From assembly GCA_017474385.1 (NCBI GenBank), contig JAFVHU010000085.1:1-64000 (forward strand): a stretch of DNA of 64,000 nucleotides. Reading direction: 5' to 3'. Positions 1 to 8,956 of the stretch are shown in pieces. The stretch comes from Afipia sp. Lineage in GTDB: Bacteria > Pseudomonadota > Alphaproteobacteria > Rhizobiales > Xanthobacteraceae. How positions within the stretch are numbered: the first letter of the stretch is position 1; the number at the start of each line of letters is the position of its first letter. A program made the translations under genes and the position numbers. Under the pieces are notes generated by a model. The model was given only the letters and a program-made list of their open reading frames with translations. It searched no databases and was not told the origin of the DNA.

Positions 1-24
1 CTCACGGATTCGTTCTTCGAACCA

Positions 25-2211
25 CTAACGCTCCGAACGGCGCGTAAGACGGCGTGGCGAAGATTCTTTAAGCGACTTTCCACGGCCTGACAGACTCGGA
101 TTCGTCATGAAGTAATCGTGCACGTTGAAAGGTTCCTCGCCTTTCGCGGCCTTCATACGCGTTGACGACCCATCCGGCAACAATTGCCAGCTCTGTTCAT
201 TATCCTTCAGGTTCGCGACCATGATTTGTTCGAGAACCTGCTGATGCACCGTAGGATTTTGCAGCGGGCACAGCACCTCGACGCGGCGGTCGAGATTGCG
301 CGGCATCATGTCGGCGGACGAGATATACACAGCAGCTTTCGCACTCGGCAGGCCGTGACCCATGCCGAAGCAGTAGATTCGCCCGTGTTCCAGGAACCGG
401 CCGATGATCGACTTGACACGGATGTTCTCCGAAAGACCGGGAACTCCGGGACGCAAACAGCAGATTCCGCGGATCACCAGATCGATCGAAACGCCGGCCT
501 GCGAGGCTTCGTAGAGTGCGTCGATGATGTCGGGATCGACCAGCGAGTTCATCTTCAGCCAGATTGCCGCCGGCTTGCCATGACGTGCGAAGTTCGCTTC
601 GCCGTGAATGTGTTCGAGCATCCGCTTGCGCAATGTGAGCGGCGACACGCCCATCTTCTCGATGTCGCGCGGCTCCGCATAACCGGTGATGTAGTTGAAG
701 ACACGCGCGGCATCGCGTGCGATCACCGGATCCGACGTGAAGTATGACAGGTCGGTGTAGATGCGCGCGGTGACGGGATGATAGTTGCCGGTGCCGGCGT
801 GAACATAAGTCGTCAGCCCCGCGCCTTCACGGCGCACCACCAGCGACAGCTTGGCGTGAGTCTTGAGTTCGAGGAATCCGTAGACCACCTGCACGCCCGC
901 GCGCTCAAGATCGCGCGCCCAGCGGATGTTGGCTTCTTCGTCGAAGCGCGCCTTGAGCTCGATCAGCGCCGTGACCGACTTTCCGGCTTCCGCGGCTTCG
1001 ACGAGCGTCCGCACGATCGGTGAATCGCGCGAGGTGCGATACAGGGTCTGCTTGATCGCGACGACATCGGGATCGCGCGCCGCCTGTTGCAGGAACTGCA
1101 CGACGACGTCGAACGATTCATAGGGATGATGGACGACGAGGTCCTTCTGACGGATCGCTGCAAAGATATCGCCGCCATGATCGCGGACGCGCTCGGGATG
1201 GCGCGGCACGTAAGGCGTGAATTCGAGATCGGGACGATCGAGCCGTGTCAGTTGCGACAGCTCGTTCATGGCGAGCACACCGTCGACCAGCAGCACGTCG
1301 TCGTCAGGAGTCGACAGCGCGCGCTGCACGAAGGCGCGCAATTCGTCGGGCATGGTGGCTTCGATTTCGAGACGGATCACCGACCCGCGGCGGCGGCGCT
1401 TCAGCGCCGACTCGAACAGGCGAACGAGATCCTCGGCTTCTTCCTCGATTTCCAGTTCGGAGTCGCGGATGATGCGGAACGCGCCCTCACCCTTGACGAC
1501 GTAACCGGGGAACAGCCGGCCAATGAACAGCGCCGTGGCCTGTTCAAGCGTGATGAGGCGGACCGAACCGTCCTTGCCCGCGGGCAAACGGATGAAGCGG
1601 TCGATCTTGCCCGGCATGCGGATCAGCGCGTTCATCGCTTTGCCGTCGGACACGCGCGCCAGATGCAGCGCGATGGTGAAGCCGAGACTTGGAATGAACG
1701 GGAACGGATGGGCCGGGTCGATCGCCAGCGGCGTCAGCAGCGGGAAAATATTGTGAAGGAAGTGATCTTCGATCCAGGAGCTTTCGGCTTTGGTGACGTC
1801 CTTGCCGTCGACCAGAACGATGCCGACTTCGGCGAGCGCGCTGCGAAGATCGCGCCAGATCGCCTGCTGGTCGCTCGCAAGCTTCGAGACGGTCTCGTTG
1901 ATCTTGGCGAGCTGTTCGGTGGGCGTGGAGCCGTCCGGGCTGCGCTCGGCGATGCCCTCACGAACCTGCGCCTTGAGGCCCGCGACGCGGACCATGAAGA
2001 ACTCATCAAGGTTATTGGCAGAAATCGACAGGAACCGGACCCGCTCCAGCAGCGGATGGTTCGGATTGACCGCTTCTTCCAGCACACGGCGGTTGAAATG
2101 GAGCCACGACAATTCGCGGTTGATAAAGCGTTCCGGGCTCGATCCGATCGCCGAAGCGAGCACTAATTCTTCATTTTCTTCTTTTTTTACAGTAACTTGC
2201 GCGACGTCCAT
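25..2211 (-). CDS. ppk: Polyphosphate kinase 1
   Basis: This 728-residue protein is a full-length PPK1, which reversibly transfers the gamma-phosphate of ATP to long-chain polyphosphate. The N-terminal domain carries [13 protein letters not shown] (about residues 28-40), a hallmark of the family. The phosphorylated-histidine region reads [10 protein letters not shown] (His about 471), and a second conserved histidine lies in RFLEHGRIY (about 609), matching the two essential histidines of the E. coli enzyme. The C-terminal [19 protein letters not shown] signature is intact. The ATG start follows an AAGG ribosome site. It is the last gene of a minus-strand run with hda and a phosphatidyltransferase. 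In relatives the exopolyphosphatase gene ppx often follows, which would lie just outside the window. Confidence 0.97.
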   Translation of the reverse strand: MDVAQVTVKKEENEELVLASAIGSSPERFINRELSWLHFNRRVLEEAVNPNHPLLERVRFLSISANNLDEFFMVRVAGLKAQVREGIAERSPDGSTPTEQLAKINETVSKLASDQQAIWRDLRSALAEVGIVLVDGKDVTKAESSWIEDHFLHNIFPLLTPLAIDPAHPFPFIPSLGFTIALHLARVSDGKAMNALIRMPGKIDRFIRLPAGKDGSVRLITLEQATALFIGRLFPGYVVKGEGAFRIIRDSELEIEEEAEDLVRLFESALKRRRRGSVIRLEIEATMPDELRAFVQRALSTPDDDVLLVDGVLAMNELSQLTRLDRPDLEFTPYVPRHPERVRDHGGDIFAAIRQKDLVVHHPYESFDVVVQFLQQAARDPDVVAIKQTLYRTSRDSPIVRTLVEAAEAGKSVTALIELKARFDEEANIRWARDLERAGVQVVYGFLELKTHAKLSLVVRREGAGLTTYVHAGTGNYHPVTARIYTDLSYFTSDPVIARDAARVFNYITGYAEPRDIEKMGVSPLTLRKRMLEHIHGEANFARHGKPAAIWLKMNSLVDPDIIDALYEASQAGVSIDLVIRGICCLRPGVPGLSENIRVKSIIGRFLEHGRIYCFGMGHGLPSAKAAVYISSADMMPRNLDRRVEVLCPLQNPTVHQQVLEQIMVANLKDNEQSWQLLPDGSSTRMKAAKGEEPFNVHDYFMTNPSLSGRGKSLKESSPRRLTRRSER

Positions 2212-2340
2212 GAAGCGAGACCTTATTTCATGTCATTCGGCCTCGAGCTTAGGCCTGTTGCACGGAGACAATGTGCCAGTGTCATGACGGTTCGATGACA
2301 TGATGAGCCAGGACCGGTTAAGGACCAAGCCCCTGTGCGG

Positions 2341-3024
2341 TCAGGCCGCAGTATCTCTCAGCAGTTCTGCGGCCAGTGCCCGGGTCACCGGCCGGCGTAG
2401 CCGTAACGCCTCCTCGTCCAGCATTTCCACCGTCCGCCGTGCCGCGGCGAACGACCGCTCGATACGGGTCGAGAGATAACTGACGAGACTCTCGTCCACG
2501 GTCATCTGGCGGTCGGCGCAGAACTTGACGATCAAGGCACGAAACAACTGGTCGTCCGGCGGGGTCAGCGTGATCACCGGCACGGCACGCAGCCGCGAAC
2601 GCAGATCGCGCAATTCCACCGGAAACGCCGAAGGCAGCGCCCGCCCCGTCATCAGGACATAGGCTTCGTCTTCGCGCGCAAGATTCAAAAGATGGAACAG
2701 GGCGCGCTCGTCGAACGCCGCCGGATCAAGATCGTCGACGACAAGCGCGCCGGTCGCGAGTTCGCCGGGAATGTTATCCGGGGTCAGCGTATGGGCCGCC
2801 ACAGACCGGGCGCCGGCTTCGGCCGCCCAGATCGATGCGAGATGGCTTTTGCCGCTCCCCTCCGGCCCCACCAGCATCATCACGCGATTGGGCCAATCCG
2901 GCCATGCATCGATCAGCGCGAGCGCCTGTGCGTTGGCAGGCCCTTCAAGGAAATTGTCGCGCGTCAGGCTTTCCGCATGCGGCAGCGCAAGGGCCAACTG
3001 ACGAGGGCGAACGCGGGCTACCAC
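2341..3024 (-). CDS. hda: DnaA regulatory inactivator Hda (HdaA)
   Basis: This is a DnaA-like AAA+ protein of about 227 residues that, with the DNA-loaded sliding clamp, stimulates hydrolysis of DnaA-ATP and so limits re-initiation of replication. Walker A is GPEGSGKSH and Walker B is LVVDDLD; an arginine-rich sensor region follows (DLRSRLRA). The extreme N terminus contains RQLALALPH, which fits a beta-clamp binding motif of the QL-x-LxL type used by Hda. I chose the GTG at 3024 because GGAG sits 7 bases upstream; a GTG at 3036 would add four residues but has no ribosome site. It lies 37 bases downstream of the phosphatidyltransferase and upstream of ppk, probably co-transcribed. Confidence 0.9.
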   Translation of the reverse strand: MVARVRPRQLALALPHAESLTRDNFLEGPANAQALALIDAWPDWPNRVMMLVGPEGSGKSHLASIWAAEAGARSVAAHTLTPDNIPGELATGALVVDDLDPAAFDERALFHLLNLAREDEAYVLMTGRALPSAFPVELRDLRSRLRAVPVITLTPPDDQLFRALIVKFCADRQMTVDESLVSYLSTRIERSFAAARRTVEMLDEEALRLRRPVTRALAAELLRDTAA

Positions 3025-3061
3025 GCAATACTCCACGCAACATAGAGCTTGTGAAATCGTA

Positions 3062-3607
3062 TCACGGGATTGGCGCAGTCGCGCTCATATGCCGTGCCCA
3101 CTCCACGAGATAGAAGGACACCGAAAGCAGCGTCAAGACGGTTACAAAACCCGCCAGAATGACCTCGTAGGGCGACGCATTGAACTGAAAGCCGAGCGAG
3201 GCCAGCACCAGTGCGGCGAACGCCACCTGCGCCACGGTGTTGAGCTTGGAGACCATCAGCGGCTTCATCGGAACCGGATTGTCGAGCAGCCACGAGATGA
3301 TCACCGCGCCCACGATCATGAAGTCACGCGACACCACCAGAATGACCAGCCAGCGCGGAATGTCTCCCGAGATGCCGAGCGTCACGTAGATCGAGACCAG
3401 CAGCGCCTTGTCGGCCACGGGATCGAGCAGCGCTCCGATCTCGGTGGTCATATTGAATCGCTTGGCCAGGAACCCATCGATGGCATCGCTGACCCCCGCC
3501 ACCACGAAGATCACGAAGGCGATGGTCATCTGGTTCGACGCGATGGCCCAGACAATGACCGGCACCAGCAGGATGCGGCCCAGGGTAATGATGTTCGGCA
3601 GATTCAC
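3062..3607 (-). CDS. CDP-alcohol phosphatidyltransferase family protein (PgsA-like)
   Basis: This integral membrane enzyme of about 181 residues joins a CDP-activated diacylglycerol to an alcohol acceptor. The family motif D-x2-DG-x2-A[RK]-x(n)-G-x3-D-x3-D is visible in SDAIDGFLAKRFNMTTEIG followed by ALLDPVADK. Several hydrophobic helices follow. The length and N terminus (LPNIITLGRILLVPVIVWAI) match phosphatidylglycerophosphate synthases, but alphaproteobacteria usually carry a second paralogue beside uvrC, so the substrate is not certain and I give no symbol. The chosen GTG at 3607 gives the normal family N terminus; an in-frame ATG at 3658 has no ribosome site. It heads the hda-ppk run and is divergent from purM. 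Confidence 0.85.
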   Translation of the reverse strand: MNLPNIITLGRILLVPVIVWAIASNQMTIAFVIFVVAGVSDAIDGFLAKRFNMTTEIGALLDPVADKALLVSIYVTLGISGDIPRWLVILVVSRDFMIVGAVIISWLLDNPVPMKPLMVSKLNTVAQVAFAALVLASLGFQFNASPYEVILAGFVTVLTLLSVSFYLVEWARHMSATAPIP

Positions 3608-3775
3608 GCGACTTTTTCCCGGCTGTTGCTGTTTTAACGAGCCTCGGACGGCTTGCATAGGATACGGGGATGCGGCTGACCACCCGAGGGCTCTTGTCCT
3701 AGCTATGCACAGCCCGCCCGGCGGCCATTGCGCCAACGCAAAATCCGACGTAACCACCGGCTAACTCTCGGAATC

Positions 3776-3803
3776 CCAGTGTGGTGGTTCGCAAGTCCGC
3801 ATC
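3776..3803. repeat. Single arm of the composite hairpin element, abutting the purM start
   Basis: A 26-base stretch inside 3778-3803 matches exactly the reverse complement of the last arm of the composite element at 6974-7139 (core GGTGGTTCGCAAGTCCGC). Only one arm is present, so it cannot form the hairpin. It ends directly at the purM ATG (3804) and occupies the place where a Shine-Dalgarno site would normally be; I see none there. Confidence 0.85.
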
Positions 3804-4877
3804 ATGACCGATCAAAAATCCGGCCTGACCTATTCATCCGCCGGCGTCGATATCGACGCCGGAAACCGGCTCGTGGACCTCATCAAGCCGCTGGTGCGGG
3901 CCACCGCGCGGGCGGGCGCCGACGCCGAAATCGGCGGATTTGGCGGGCTGTTCGACCTCAAGGCCGCCGGGTTCAAGGACCCCATTCTGGTCGCCGCCAC
4001 CGACGGCGTGGGCACCAAGGTCAAGATCGCCATCGAGACCAGCATCCACAGCGGCATCGGCATCGACCTCGTGGCGATGTCGGTCAACGACCTTGTGGTC
4101 CAGGGCGCCGAGCCGTTGTTCTTCCTGGACTACTTTGCCTGCGGCAAGCTCGACCCCGAGGCCACCGCCTCGATTGTGGCGGGTGTCGCCGAGGGCTGCC
4201 GCGAATCCGGCTGCGCCCTGATCGGCGGCGAGACCGCCGAGATGCCCGGCCTCTACAAGGACGGCGATTACGACCTTGCCGGCTTTGCCGTGGGTGCCGC
4301 GGAACGCGGCACCCTGCTGCCGCACAAGGACATCGGGCCCGGCGACGCGGTGATCGGCCTCGCCTCCTCCGGCGTTCATTCCAACGGCTTCTCGCTGGTC
4401 CGCAAGGTCGTCGAGAAATCCCGCGTGACGTTCGACGCGCCGGCGCCCTTCGCGCCCGTGATGACGCTCGGCGGCGCATTGCTCGCCCCGACCAAGCTCT
4501 ATGTGAAGTCTTGCCTTGCGGCGATCCGCCAGACCGGCGCGGTCAAGGGGCTCGCGCACATCACCGGCGGCGGCTTCACCGACAACATTCCGCGCGTGCT
4601 GCCGAAACATCTCGGCGCCCGCATCGATCTGACCGCCGTCCCCGTCCTGCCGGTGTTCAAGTGGCTGGCCGCCGAGGGCAACATCGCCGAACTGGAATTG
4701 CTGCGCACCTTCAACTGCGGCATCGGCATGATCGCGATCGTCAAGCGCGAACAGTTCGTCGAGGTGATGGACGTGTTCGCGCAGAACGGTGAACGCGTGG
4801 TCGATCTCGGCGAAGTCGTCGAAGCTTCGGGTGACGAGCGCGTGATCTACGACGGCCACCTCAACCTGGCGGATTGA
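3804..4877 (+). CDS. purM: Phosphoribosylformylglycinamidine cyclo-ligase (AIR synthetase)
   Basis: This 357-residue enzyme catalyses the fifth step of purine synthesis, the ATP-dependent closure of FGAM to aminoimidazole ribonucleotide in the cytosol. The N terminus [15 protein letters not shown], the glycine-rich [10 protein letters not shown] segment, the [18 protein letters not shown] block, the GGETAEMPG motif and the [15 protein letters not shown] segment are all typical of PurM. The length is normal for the family. One base separates its stop from purN, indicating an operon. The start is unusual: a repeat arm lies directly against the ATG and no ribosome binding site is visible. Confidence 0.98.
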   Translation: MTDQKSGLTYSSAGVDIDAGNRLVDLIKPLVRATARAGADAEIGGFGGLFDLKAAGFKDPILVAATDGVGTKVKIAIETSIHSGIGIDLVAMSVNDLVVQGAEPLFFLDYFACGKLDPEATASIVAGVAEGCRESGCALIGGETAEMPGLYKDGDYDLAGFAVGAAERGTLLPHKDIGPGDAVIGLASSGVHSNGFSLVRKVVEKSRVTFDAPAPFAPVMTLGGALLAPTKLYVKSCLAAIRQTGAVKGLAHITGGGFTDNIPRVLPKHLGARIDLTAVPVLPVFKWLAAEGNIAELELLRTFNCGIGMIAIVKREQFVEVMDVFAQNGERVVDLGEVVEASGDERVIYDGHLNLAD

Positions 4878-4878
4878 G

Positions 4879-5535
4879 ATGGCACGACGCCGCGTCGCCA
4901 TTCTGATCTCGGGACGCGGCTCGAACATGACCGCACTGATCGAGGCCGCGAAAGCCAAGGACTATCCCGCCGAAATCGTTCTGGTGATTTCCAACATCGC
5001 AGGCGCCGGCGGACTCGCGAAAGCCAGCGATGCGGGCATCGAGACCGCGACCGTCGAGAGCAAGCCGTTCGGCAAGGACCGTGAGGCGTTCGAGCGCAAG
5101 CTGCACGACGTTCTGGTTGCTCACAACATCGAACTCGTCTGCCTTGCAGGATTCCTGCGCCTGCTGACGCCGTGGTTCGTCAGGCAATGGGAAGGCCGGA
5201 TGCTCAACATCCACCCGGCCCTGCTGCCTGCTTACAAAGGCCTCCATACCCACGAGCGCGCATTGGCGGACGGCGTCAAGATTCACGGCGCGACGGTTCA
5301 TTTCGTGGTGCCGGAAATGGACTCCGGCCCCATCGTCATCCAGGGCGCGGTGGCGGTGCGCGACAACGACACGCCGGACACGCTTGCGGTCCGTGTGCTT
5401 GGCATCGAGCACCGGATTTATCCAGATGCGCTTCGCCTTGTCGCCAGCGGTCGCACACGGCTTGAGAACGGTCTGTGCAAGACCGATGGGAACGGCAGTC
5501 CCCCAGACAAGCTGATCTCGCCTGAGGTTATCTAG
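4879..5535 (+). CDS. purN: Phosphoribosylglycinamide formyltransferase
   Basis: PurN transfers a formyl group from 10-formyltetrahydrofolate to glycinamide ribonucleotide, the third step of purine synthesis. The 218-residue protein starts with [12 protein letters not shown], the phosphate-binding loop. It carries the catalytic Asn and His in [14 protein letters not shown] and the catalytic Asp in PEMDSGPI. The length is usual for the family plus a short C-terminal tail. Its ATG lies one base after the purM stop, so the two are surely co-translated from one message. The last 8 bases overlap the 3' end of the convergent lipoprotein gene. Confidence 0.97.
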   Translation: MARRRVAILISGRGSNMTALIEAAKAKDYPAEIVLVISNIAGAGGLAKASDAGIETATVESKPFGKDREAFERKLHDVLVAHNIELVCLAGFLRLLTPWFVRQWEGRMLNIHPALLPAYKGLHTHERALADGVKIHGATVHFVVPEMDSGPIVIQGAVAVRDNDTPDTLAVRVLGIEHRIYPDALRLVASGRTRLENGLCKTDGNGSPPDKLISPEVI

Positions 5536-6862
5536 CTGCCGACTTCGCAGACGGCGTGACGCGCCACACCACGTTGCCGACATCATCGGCCACCAGCAAT
5601 GCGCCCTGCTTGTCGATCGTGACGCCGACCGGCCTGCCCCGTGCCTCGCCCTTGTCGCTCAGAAAGCCGGTAAGAATGTCCTGCGGCTTGCCGGACGGCA
5701 TGCCGTCCTTGAACGGCACGAAGATCACCTTGTAGCCGCTGCGCGGATTTCTGTTCCACGACCCATGCTGGCCGACGAATGCGCCGTTCTTGAACGACTC
5801 TGGAAACAGATCACCCTGGTAGAAGGTCAGCCCCAGCGACGCGGTGTGCGGACCGAGAGCGTAGTCCGGCACAATCGCCTTGGCGACGAGGTCCGGGCGC
5901 TGCGGACTGACCCGCACATCGACATGCTGGCCGAAATAGCTGTAGGGCCAGCCGTAAAATCCGCCGTCCTTCACCGACGTCATATAGTCCGGCACAAGAT
6001 CGCTGCCGATTTCGTCACGCTCGTTGACAGCCACCCAGAGCACGCCGCTTTGCGGCTGCCATGCCGGCCCGTTCGGGTTGCGCAGTCCCGATGCGAACAC
6101 GCGCGACGCCCCTGTAGCGATATCGATCTCGAGCACGGCGGCGCGATTTTTCTCGGCCTCGATGCCGTTCTCGCCGACGTTGCTGTTGGAGCCGACGGTG
6201 GCATAGAGCTTGCTGCCGTCAGGACTCGCGACGAGATCTTTGGTCCAGTGATGATTGAGCCGGCCGCCGGGCAGATCGGTTACCTTCACACCGGGCGTGG
6301 TGATCTTCGTGTCGCCGTCGTTGTAGGTGAACTTCATGATTGCATCGGTGTCGGCGACATAGAAATTATTCCCGACCAGGGCCATGCCGAACGGTGAGTT
6401 CAATCCCTCGATGAAGGCAGATCGTTTCTCGGCCTTGCCGTCGCCGTCAGCGTCGCGCAGCAGCGTGATGCGGTTCGCGCTCGGCACGCCTGCGCCTGCA
6501 CGTCCCATCACCATTTTCGTTACCCATCCCTTGATTCCGCTGCCATCGTCGGGCTTCGGCGGGGCATTGGTTTCCGCAACGAGAACGTCACCGTTGGGCA
6601 ATACGAACAGCGTGCGCGGATGGTCCAGTCCGGTCGCCAGCGCAGCCACTGAAAAGCCGTCGGCGGCTTTCGGCTTTTCGCCGGCCGGCCAGCCCGTCGC
6701 GGTGGCGATGTTGATCGTGGGAATCCAGGAGTTCTTCGGCTCGGGAAGCGTCGGCTTTGGGCCGTAGCCCTGCTCGATGGGAACGTCTGCCTTTTCGTTA
6801 CAGGCAGTAAGGGTCAGGGCGAGCGCCCCTAAAAGGAGAAAGGTTCGGCTATTGCTGTGCAT
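5528..6862 (-). CDS. PQQ-dependent sugar dehydrogenase-like lipoprotein (sorbosone dehydrogenase family)
   Basis: This 444-residue exported beta-propeller has a lipoprotein signal peptide ending in LTAC (lipobox). The rest resembles soluble glucose/sorbosone dehydrogenases: [19 protein letters not shown], the [13 protein letters not shown] segment, and [14 protein letters not shown] followed by GQHGSWNR. These enzymes oxidise sugars in the periplasm with PQQ. Whether this member binds PQQ or has lost activity cannot be told from the sequence. I chose the ATG at 6862 because it begins directly before the signal peptide. The gene converges on purN with an 8-base overlap. A composite repeat lies upstream (6974-7139). 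Confidence 0.82.
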   Translation of the reverse strand: MHSNSRTFLLLGALALTLTACNEKADVPIEQGYGPKPTLPEPKNSWIPTINIATATGWPAGEKPKAADGFSVAALATGLDHPRTLFVLPNGDVLVAETNAPPKPDDGSGIKGWVTKMVMGRAGAGVPSANRITLLRDADGDGKAEKRSAFIEGLNSPFGMALVGNNFYVADTDAIMKFTYNDGDTKITTPGVKVTDLPGGRLNHHWTKDLVASPDGSKLYATVGSNSNVGENGIEAEKNRAAVLEIDIATGASRVFASGLRNPNGPAWQPQSGVLWVAVNERDEIGSDLVPDYMTSVKDGGFYGWPYSYFGQHVDVRVSPQRPDLVAKAIVPDYALGPHTASLGLTFYQGDLFPESFKNGAFVGQHGSWNRNPRSGYKVIFVPFKDGMPSGKPQDILTGFLSDKGEARGRPVGVTIDKQGALLVADDVGNVVWRVTPSAKSAAR

Positions 6863-6973
6863 GTTGGTCCTCGATGTCCCAGCAACGCACGGGCTCGCCA
6901 AACGTTCATGACAGCGAACGGCGATCACGCAGAATTCAGCCTGCGGTTGCGGCCTGAAAACAAAAACCCCCGG
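6863..6973. other. Leader region of the lipoprotein gene
   Basis: Together with the composite repeat this forms the 315-base gap between the lipoprotein gene and the cold-shock gene. No further gene or confident promoter is visible in this part. Confidence 0.5.
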
Positions 6974-7139
6974 CTAGTGTCCTGAATCCGAAGTTCGCAT
7001 TACTTTGAAGCGGCCTCCATAGCGAATTTCGGATTCAAAAGGACACTAGCAAATCATAATTCTAGTGTGGTTTTGGTTCGCAAGTCCGCTGAAAGAATGT
7101 GCCGCAATGTTGATGCGGACTTGCGAACCACCACACTAG
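6974..7139. repeat. Composite double-hairpin element, copy A
   Basis: Two long inverted repeats lie side by side. Hairpin 1 (6974-7049) has arms beginning CTAGTGTCC and carrying GAATCCGAA/TTCGGATTC, a 23-base loop and a three-A bulge in its 3' arm. Hairpin 2 (7062-7139) has arms CTAGTGTGG and GGTTCGCAAGTCCGC with a three-T bulge in its 5' arm. A 12-base AT-rich spacer (7050-7061) separates them. The two inner arms are nearly complementary to each other, so an alternative central hairpin is possible. The element sits 38 bases beyond the stop of the cold-shock gene. A second full copy is at 44731-44893. Confidence 0.9.
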
Positions 7140-7177
7140 GTGGCCGGGGGAGCATCGCATTCCGTTGTATCGCGACG

Positions 7178-7381
7178 TCAGGAAACCTTGAGGTTTTCGG
7201 CGGATGACTTGCCGCGATTTTCCACGAGATCGTACTCGACTGTCTGATTTTCATTGAGGGTCGAAAGTCCCGCGCGCTCGACCGCCGAGATGTGCACGAA
7301 CACGTCCTTGTCACCGACCGCCGGTTTGATGAACCCGTAGCCTTTGGTCGGGTTGAACCACTTCACCGTACCTTTTGCCAA
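7178..7381 (-). CDS. Cold-shock domain protein (CspA family)
   Basis: This 67-residue single cold-shock domain binds single-stranded nucleic acid and is likely an RNA chaperone. The RNP1 motif is KGYGFIKP and RNP2 is DVFVHISAV, both intact. It starts at a TTG codon with GAGGAG 8 bases upstream. A terminator-like hairpin plus U-run lies in its leader (7405-7440), which suggests attenuation or RNA-level control. A composite repeat follows downstream. Alphaproteobacteria usually have several csp paralogues, so I give no symbol. Confidence 0.95.
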   Translation of the reverse strand: MAKGTVKWFNPTKGYGFIKPAVGDKDVFVHISAVERAGLSTLNENQTVEYDLVENRGKSSAENLKVS

Positions 7382-7700
7382 CGTCCGTCTCCTCGTCCAG
7401 ATACAAAAAAGGCGCGGTCACGCTCATCGCGTGCCACGCCGCTAGCGGGCTTCAAATGTTTTGCAGAATGTCGCGTCTTCCAAGTCCACAGCCGAACGGC
7501 CCAAATCCGATTGCGGCAACAATCCCAACACGAAAATTTCACCTTAGCAAGACGGCAAAACACGACAAATGCCTGTGGCATCAGCACCACAGCGGGCGCG
7601 AATGCCCTGTGTCCGACATGGCGGCAAGTTGACGCAAGCGGCGGATTCAGGGCAAATCGCACAACGCGATTGCAACAAATCCTTTTGAGTTCCCGTTTTT
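7382..7700. other. Divergent intergenic region between csp and the autotransporter gene
   Basis: This 319-base gap must hold the promoters of the divergent csp (minus) and autotransporter (plus) genes. The only clear structure is the hairpin at 7405-7440. I could not pick a convincing sigma70 promoter by eye. Confidence 0.5.
7405..7440 (-). terminator. Terminator-like hairpin in the csp leader
   Basis: Read on the minus strand, a GC-rich hairpin (7411-7440, arms containing GGCGTGG and GCACGC pairing with GCGTG and CGCC, with small mismatches) is followed immediately by six T residues (7405-7410). It ends 23 bases before the csp TTG start. No minus-strand gene ends upstream, so it is not an ordinary gene terminator; it could be an attenuator in the csp leader. 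Confidence 0.55.
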
Positions 7701-8789
7701 ATGACAATGACAGCGTCGCGACCGAGCATGAGCCGGATGAAGGTGCTGTACGCGACTGCGTCCAGCCTGACAGTGCTGTGTGCGGCGTCGGGCGCAAGCG
7801 CACAAACGTTTCCATCTCCGGTCCCTCAGGTCACCGACAACAACTCCCAGCTCTCGGTCGGCGCCTCCCAGTTAGATATCGGCAGCAGCTTTTTGCAGCG
7901 CCTGGGGCGCGAGGCGACCTACGGATATGCCGCGCGTGACAACTCCGGCGGCGGCGGCGCATCGCAAAGCACCGCCGAGCCGCTGTACCGGACATGGGCC
8001 GAGACCTATGGCACTCGCGCGCGCACGGCGGCGCAAGGCACCTTCGTCGGCGACAAGCGCGGGACGCTGGGAATTGTCGGCGGCATCGGCGCCACCGTCG
8101 CGCCCGGCCTGAATGTCGGCTTCTCGGTCGATCAGAGCCACACCTGGATTGATGTGCCGCTCGCGTTGCAAACCGCGACACTCGACATGACGCAGCTCGG
8201 CATCAACGCCTCCTACAGCAACGGCCCCTGGACCGTTGCGATGGCCGCGGTTCATGGCTTTGCCCGGATCAGTTCGATCCGCGCGACGGCGCTCGGCAGC
8301 GCGTTTGCCAACTATCGCGGCAGCATCGACGGCGTGCTGGGCGAACTCAACTACACCTATTCCTTCGGCCAGAGCCGCATCGTGCCGAAAGTGGCGCTCG
8401 AATACGTCGCGGCCCGCACCGACCGTTTCTCGGAAAGCGGCGGATTTCTTCCGGTGACGGTTGCCGATGGACGTGGTGAGCGCGCCCGCGTGCTGGCGGG
8501 CGCCGAGTTCGGGCACTACTGGATCGTCGGGCAGCAGGCGATCGACGTGTCGGTCTACGGCAAGTTCGTCGACAACTTCACGCAGAACATCGGGGCCGTG
8601 CAGGTCAGTCTCGGCAACAACGCCATCGGCGTGCAGGGCATCCGCGAAAGCCGCAACGGCGCCGACGCCGGTGCCGCGGCGTCATGGATTCTCAGCAACA
8701 CGGCAAGGCTCTACGCCAACTACGACGGCAGGTTCCGCACAGGCTTTGAGTCGCACCAGGGAACGGTCGGCGTTGAGCTGAAGTGGTGA
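7701..8789 (+). CDS. Autotransporter beta-barrel domain outer membrane protein
   Basis: This 362-residue protein has a signal peptide (hydrophobic VLYATASSLTVLCAAS, cleavage after GASA). A short low-complexity linker of about 50 residues follows, then a C-terminal region of about 270 residues with alternating amphipathic strands typical of autotransporter barrels (WAETYGTRARTAAQG, ARVLAGAEFGHYWIVG, TARLYANYDGRFRTG). It ends in an aromatic residue (VELKW), close to the C-terminal BAM signal. There is almost no passenger domain, so it is more like a stand-alone barrel of this family than a classical autotransporter. Downstream is an extragenic inverted repeat (8831-8941). Function is unknown. 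Confidence 0.8.
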   Translation: MTMTASRPSMSRMKVLYATASSLTVLCAASGASAQTFPSPVPQVTDNNSQLSVGASQLDIGSSFLQRLGREATYGYAARDNSGGGGASQSTAEPLYRTWAETYGTRARTAAQGTFVGDKRGTLGIVGGIGATVAPGLNVGFSVDQSHTWIDVPLALQTATLDMTQLGINASYSNGPWTVAMAAVHGFARISSIRATALGSAFANYRGSIDGVLGELNYTYSFGQSRIVPKVALEYVAARTDRFSESGGFLPVTVADGRGERARVLAGAEFGHYWIVGQQAIDVSVYGKFVDNFTQNIGAVQVSLGNNAIGVQGIRESRNGADAGAAASWILSNTARLYANYDGRFRTGFESHQGTVGVELKW

Positions 8790-8830
8790 GCGGCTTCGCG
8801 AAATCTCGACTAATCATCATTTTATAGCAT

Positions 8831-8941
8831 CGTCATTCCGGGGCGCTCGCGGAGCGAGCGAGCCCGGAATCCAGAAATCGTTTCCGATGAACTCTTCGAG
8901 ATTCCGGATCAGCCCGCTGATGCGGGCTGTCCGGAATGACG
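8831..8941. repeat. Extragenic palindromic repeat (CGTCATTCCGG type)
   Basis: Outer arms CGTCATTCCGG and CCGGAATGACG flank two internal GC-rich inverted repeats (GCTCGC.GCGAGC and AGCCCGC.GCGGGCT). This resembles the dispersed BIME-like repeats common in bradyrhizobial genomes. It lies between the autotransporter gene and the convergent terC-like gene and may act as a bidirectional 3' end structure. Confidence 0.7.
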
Positions 8942-8956
8942 TGCGTTAAAAAGCCC

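Noticed and set aside
1087-2166. Long open frame on the plus strand opposite ppk (359 residues)
   Set aside because: It is antisense to a clearly functional gene, has no family features and no ribosome site, and is a typical artefact of high GC.
3834-4958. Long minus-strand frame opposite purM
   Set aside because: It has no recognisable domain and lies opposite a certain gene with conserved motifs.
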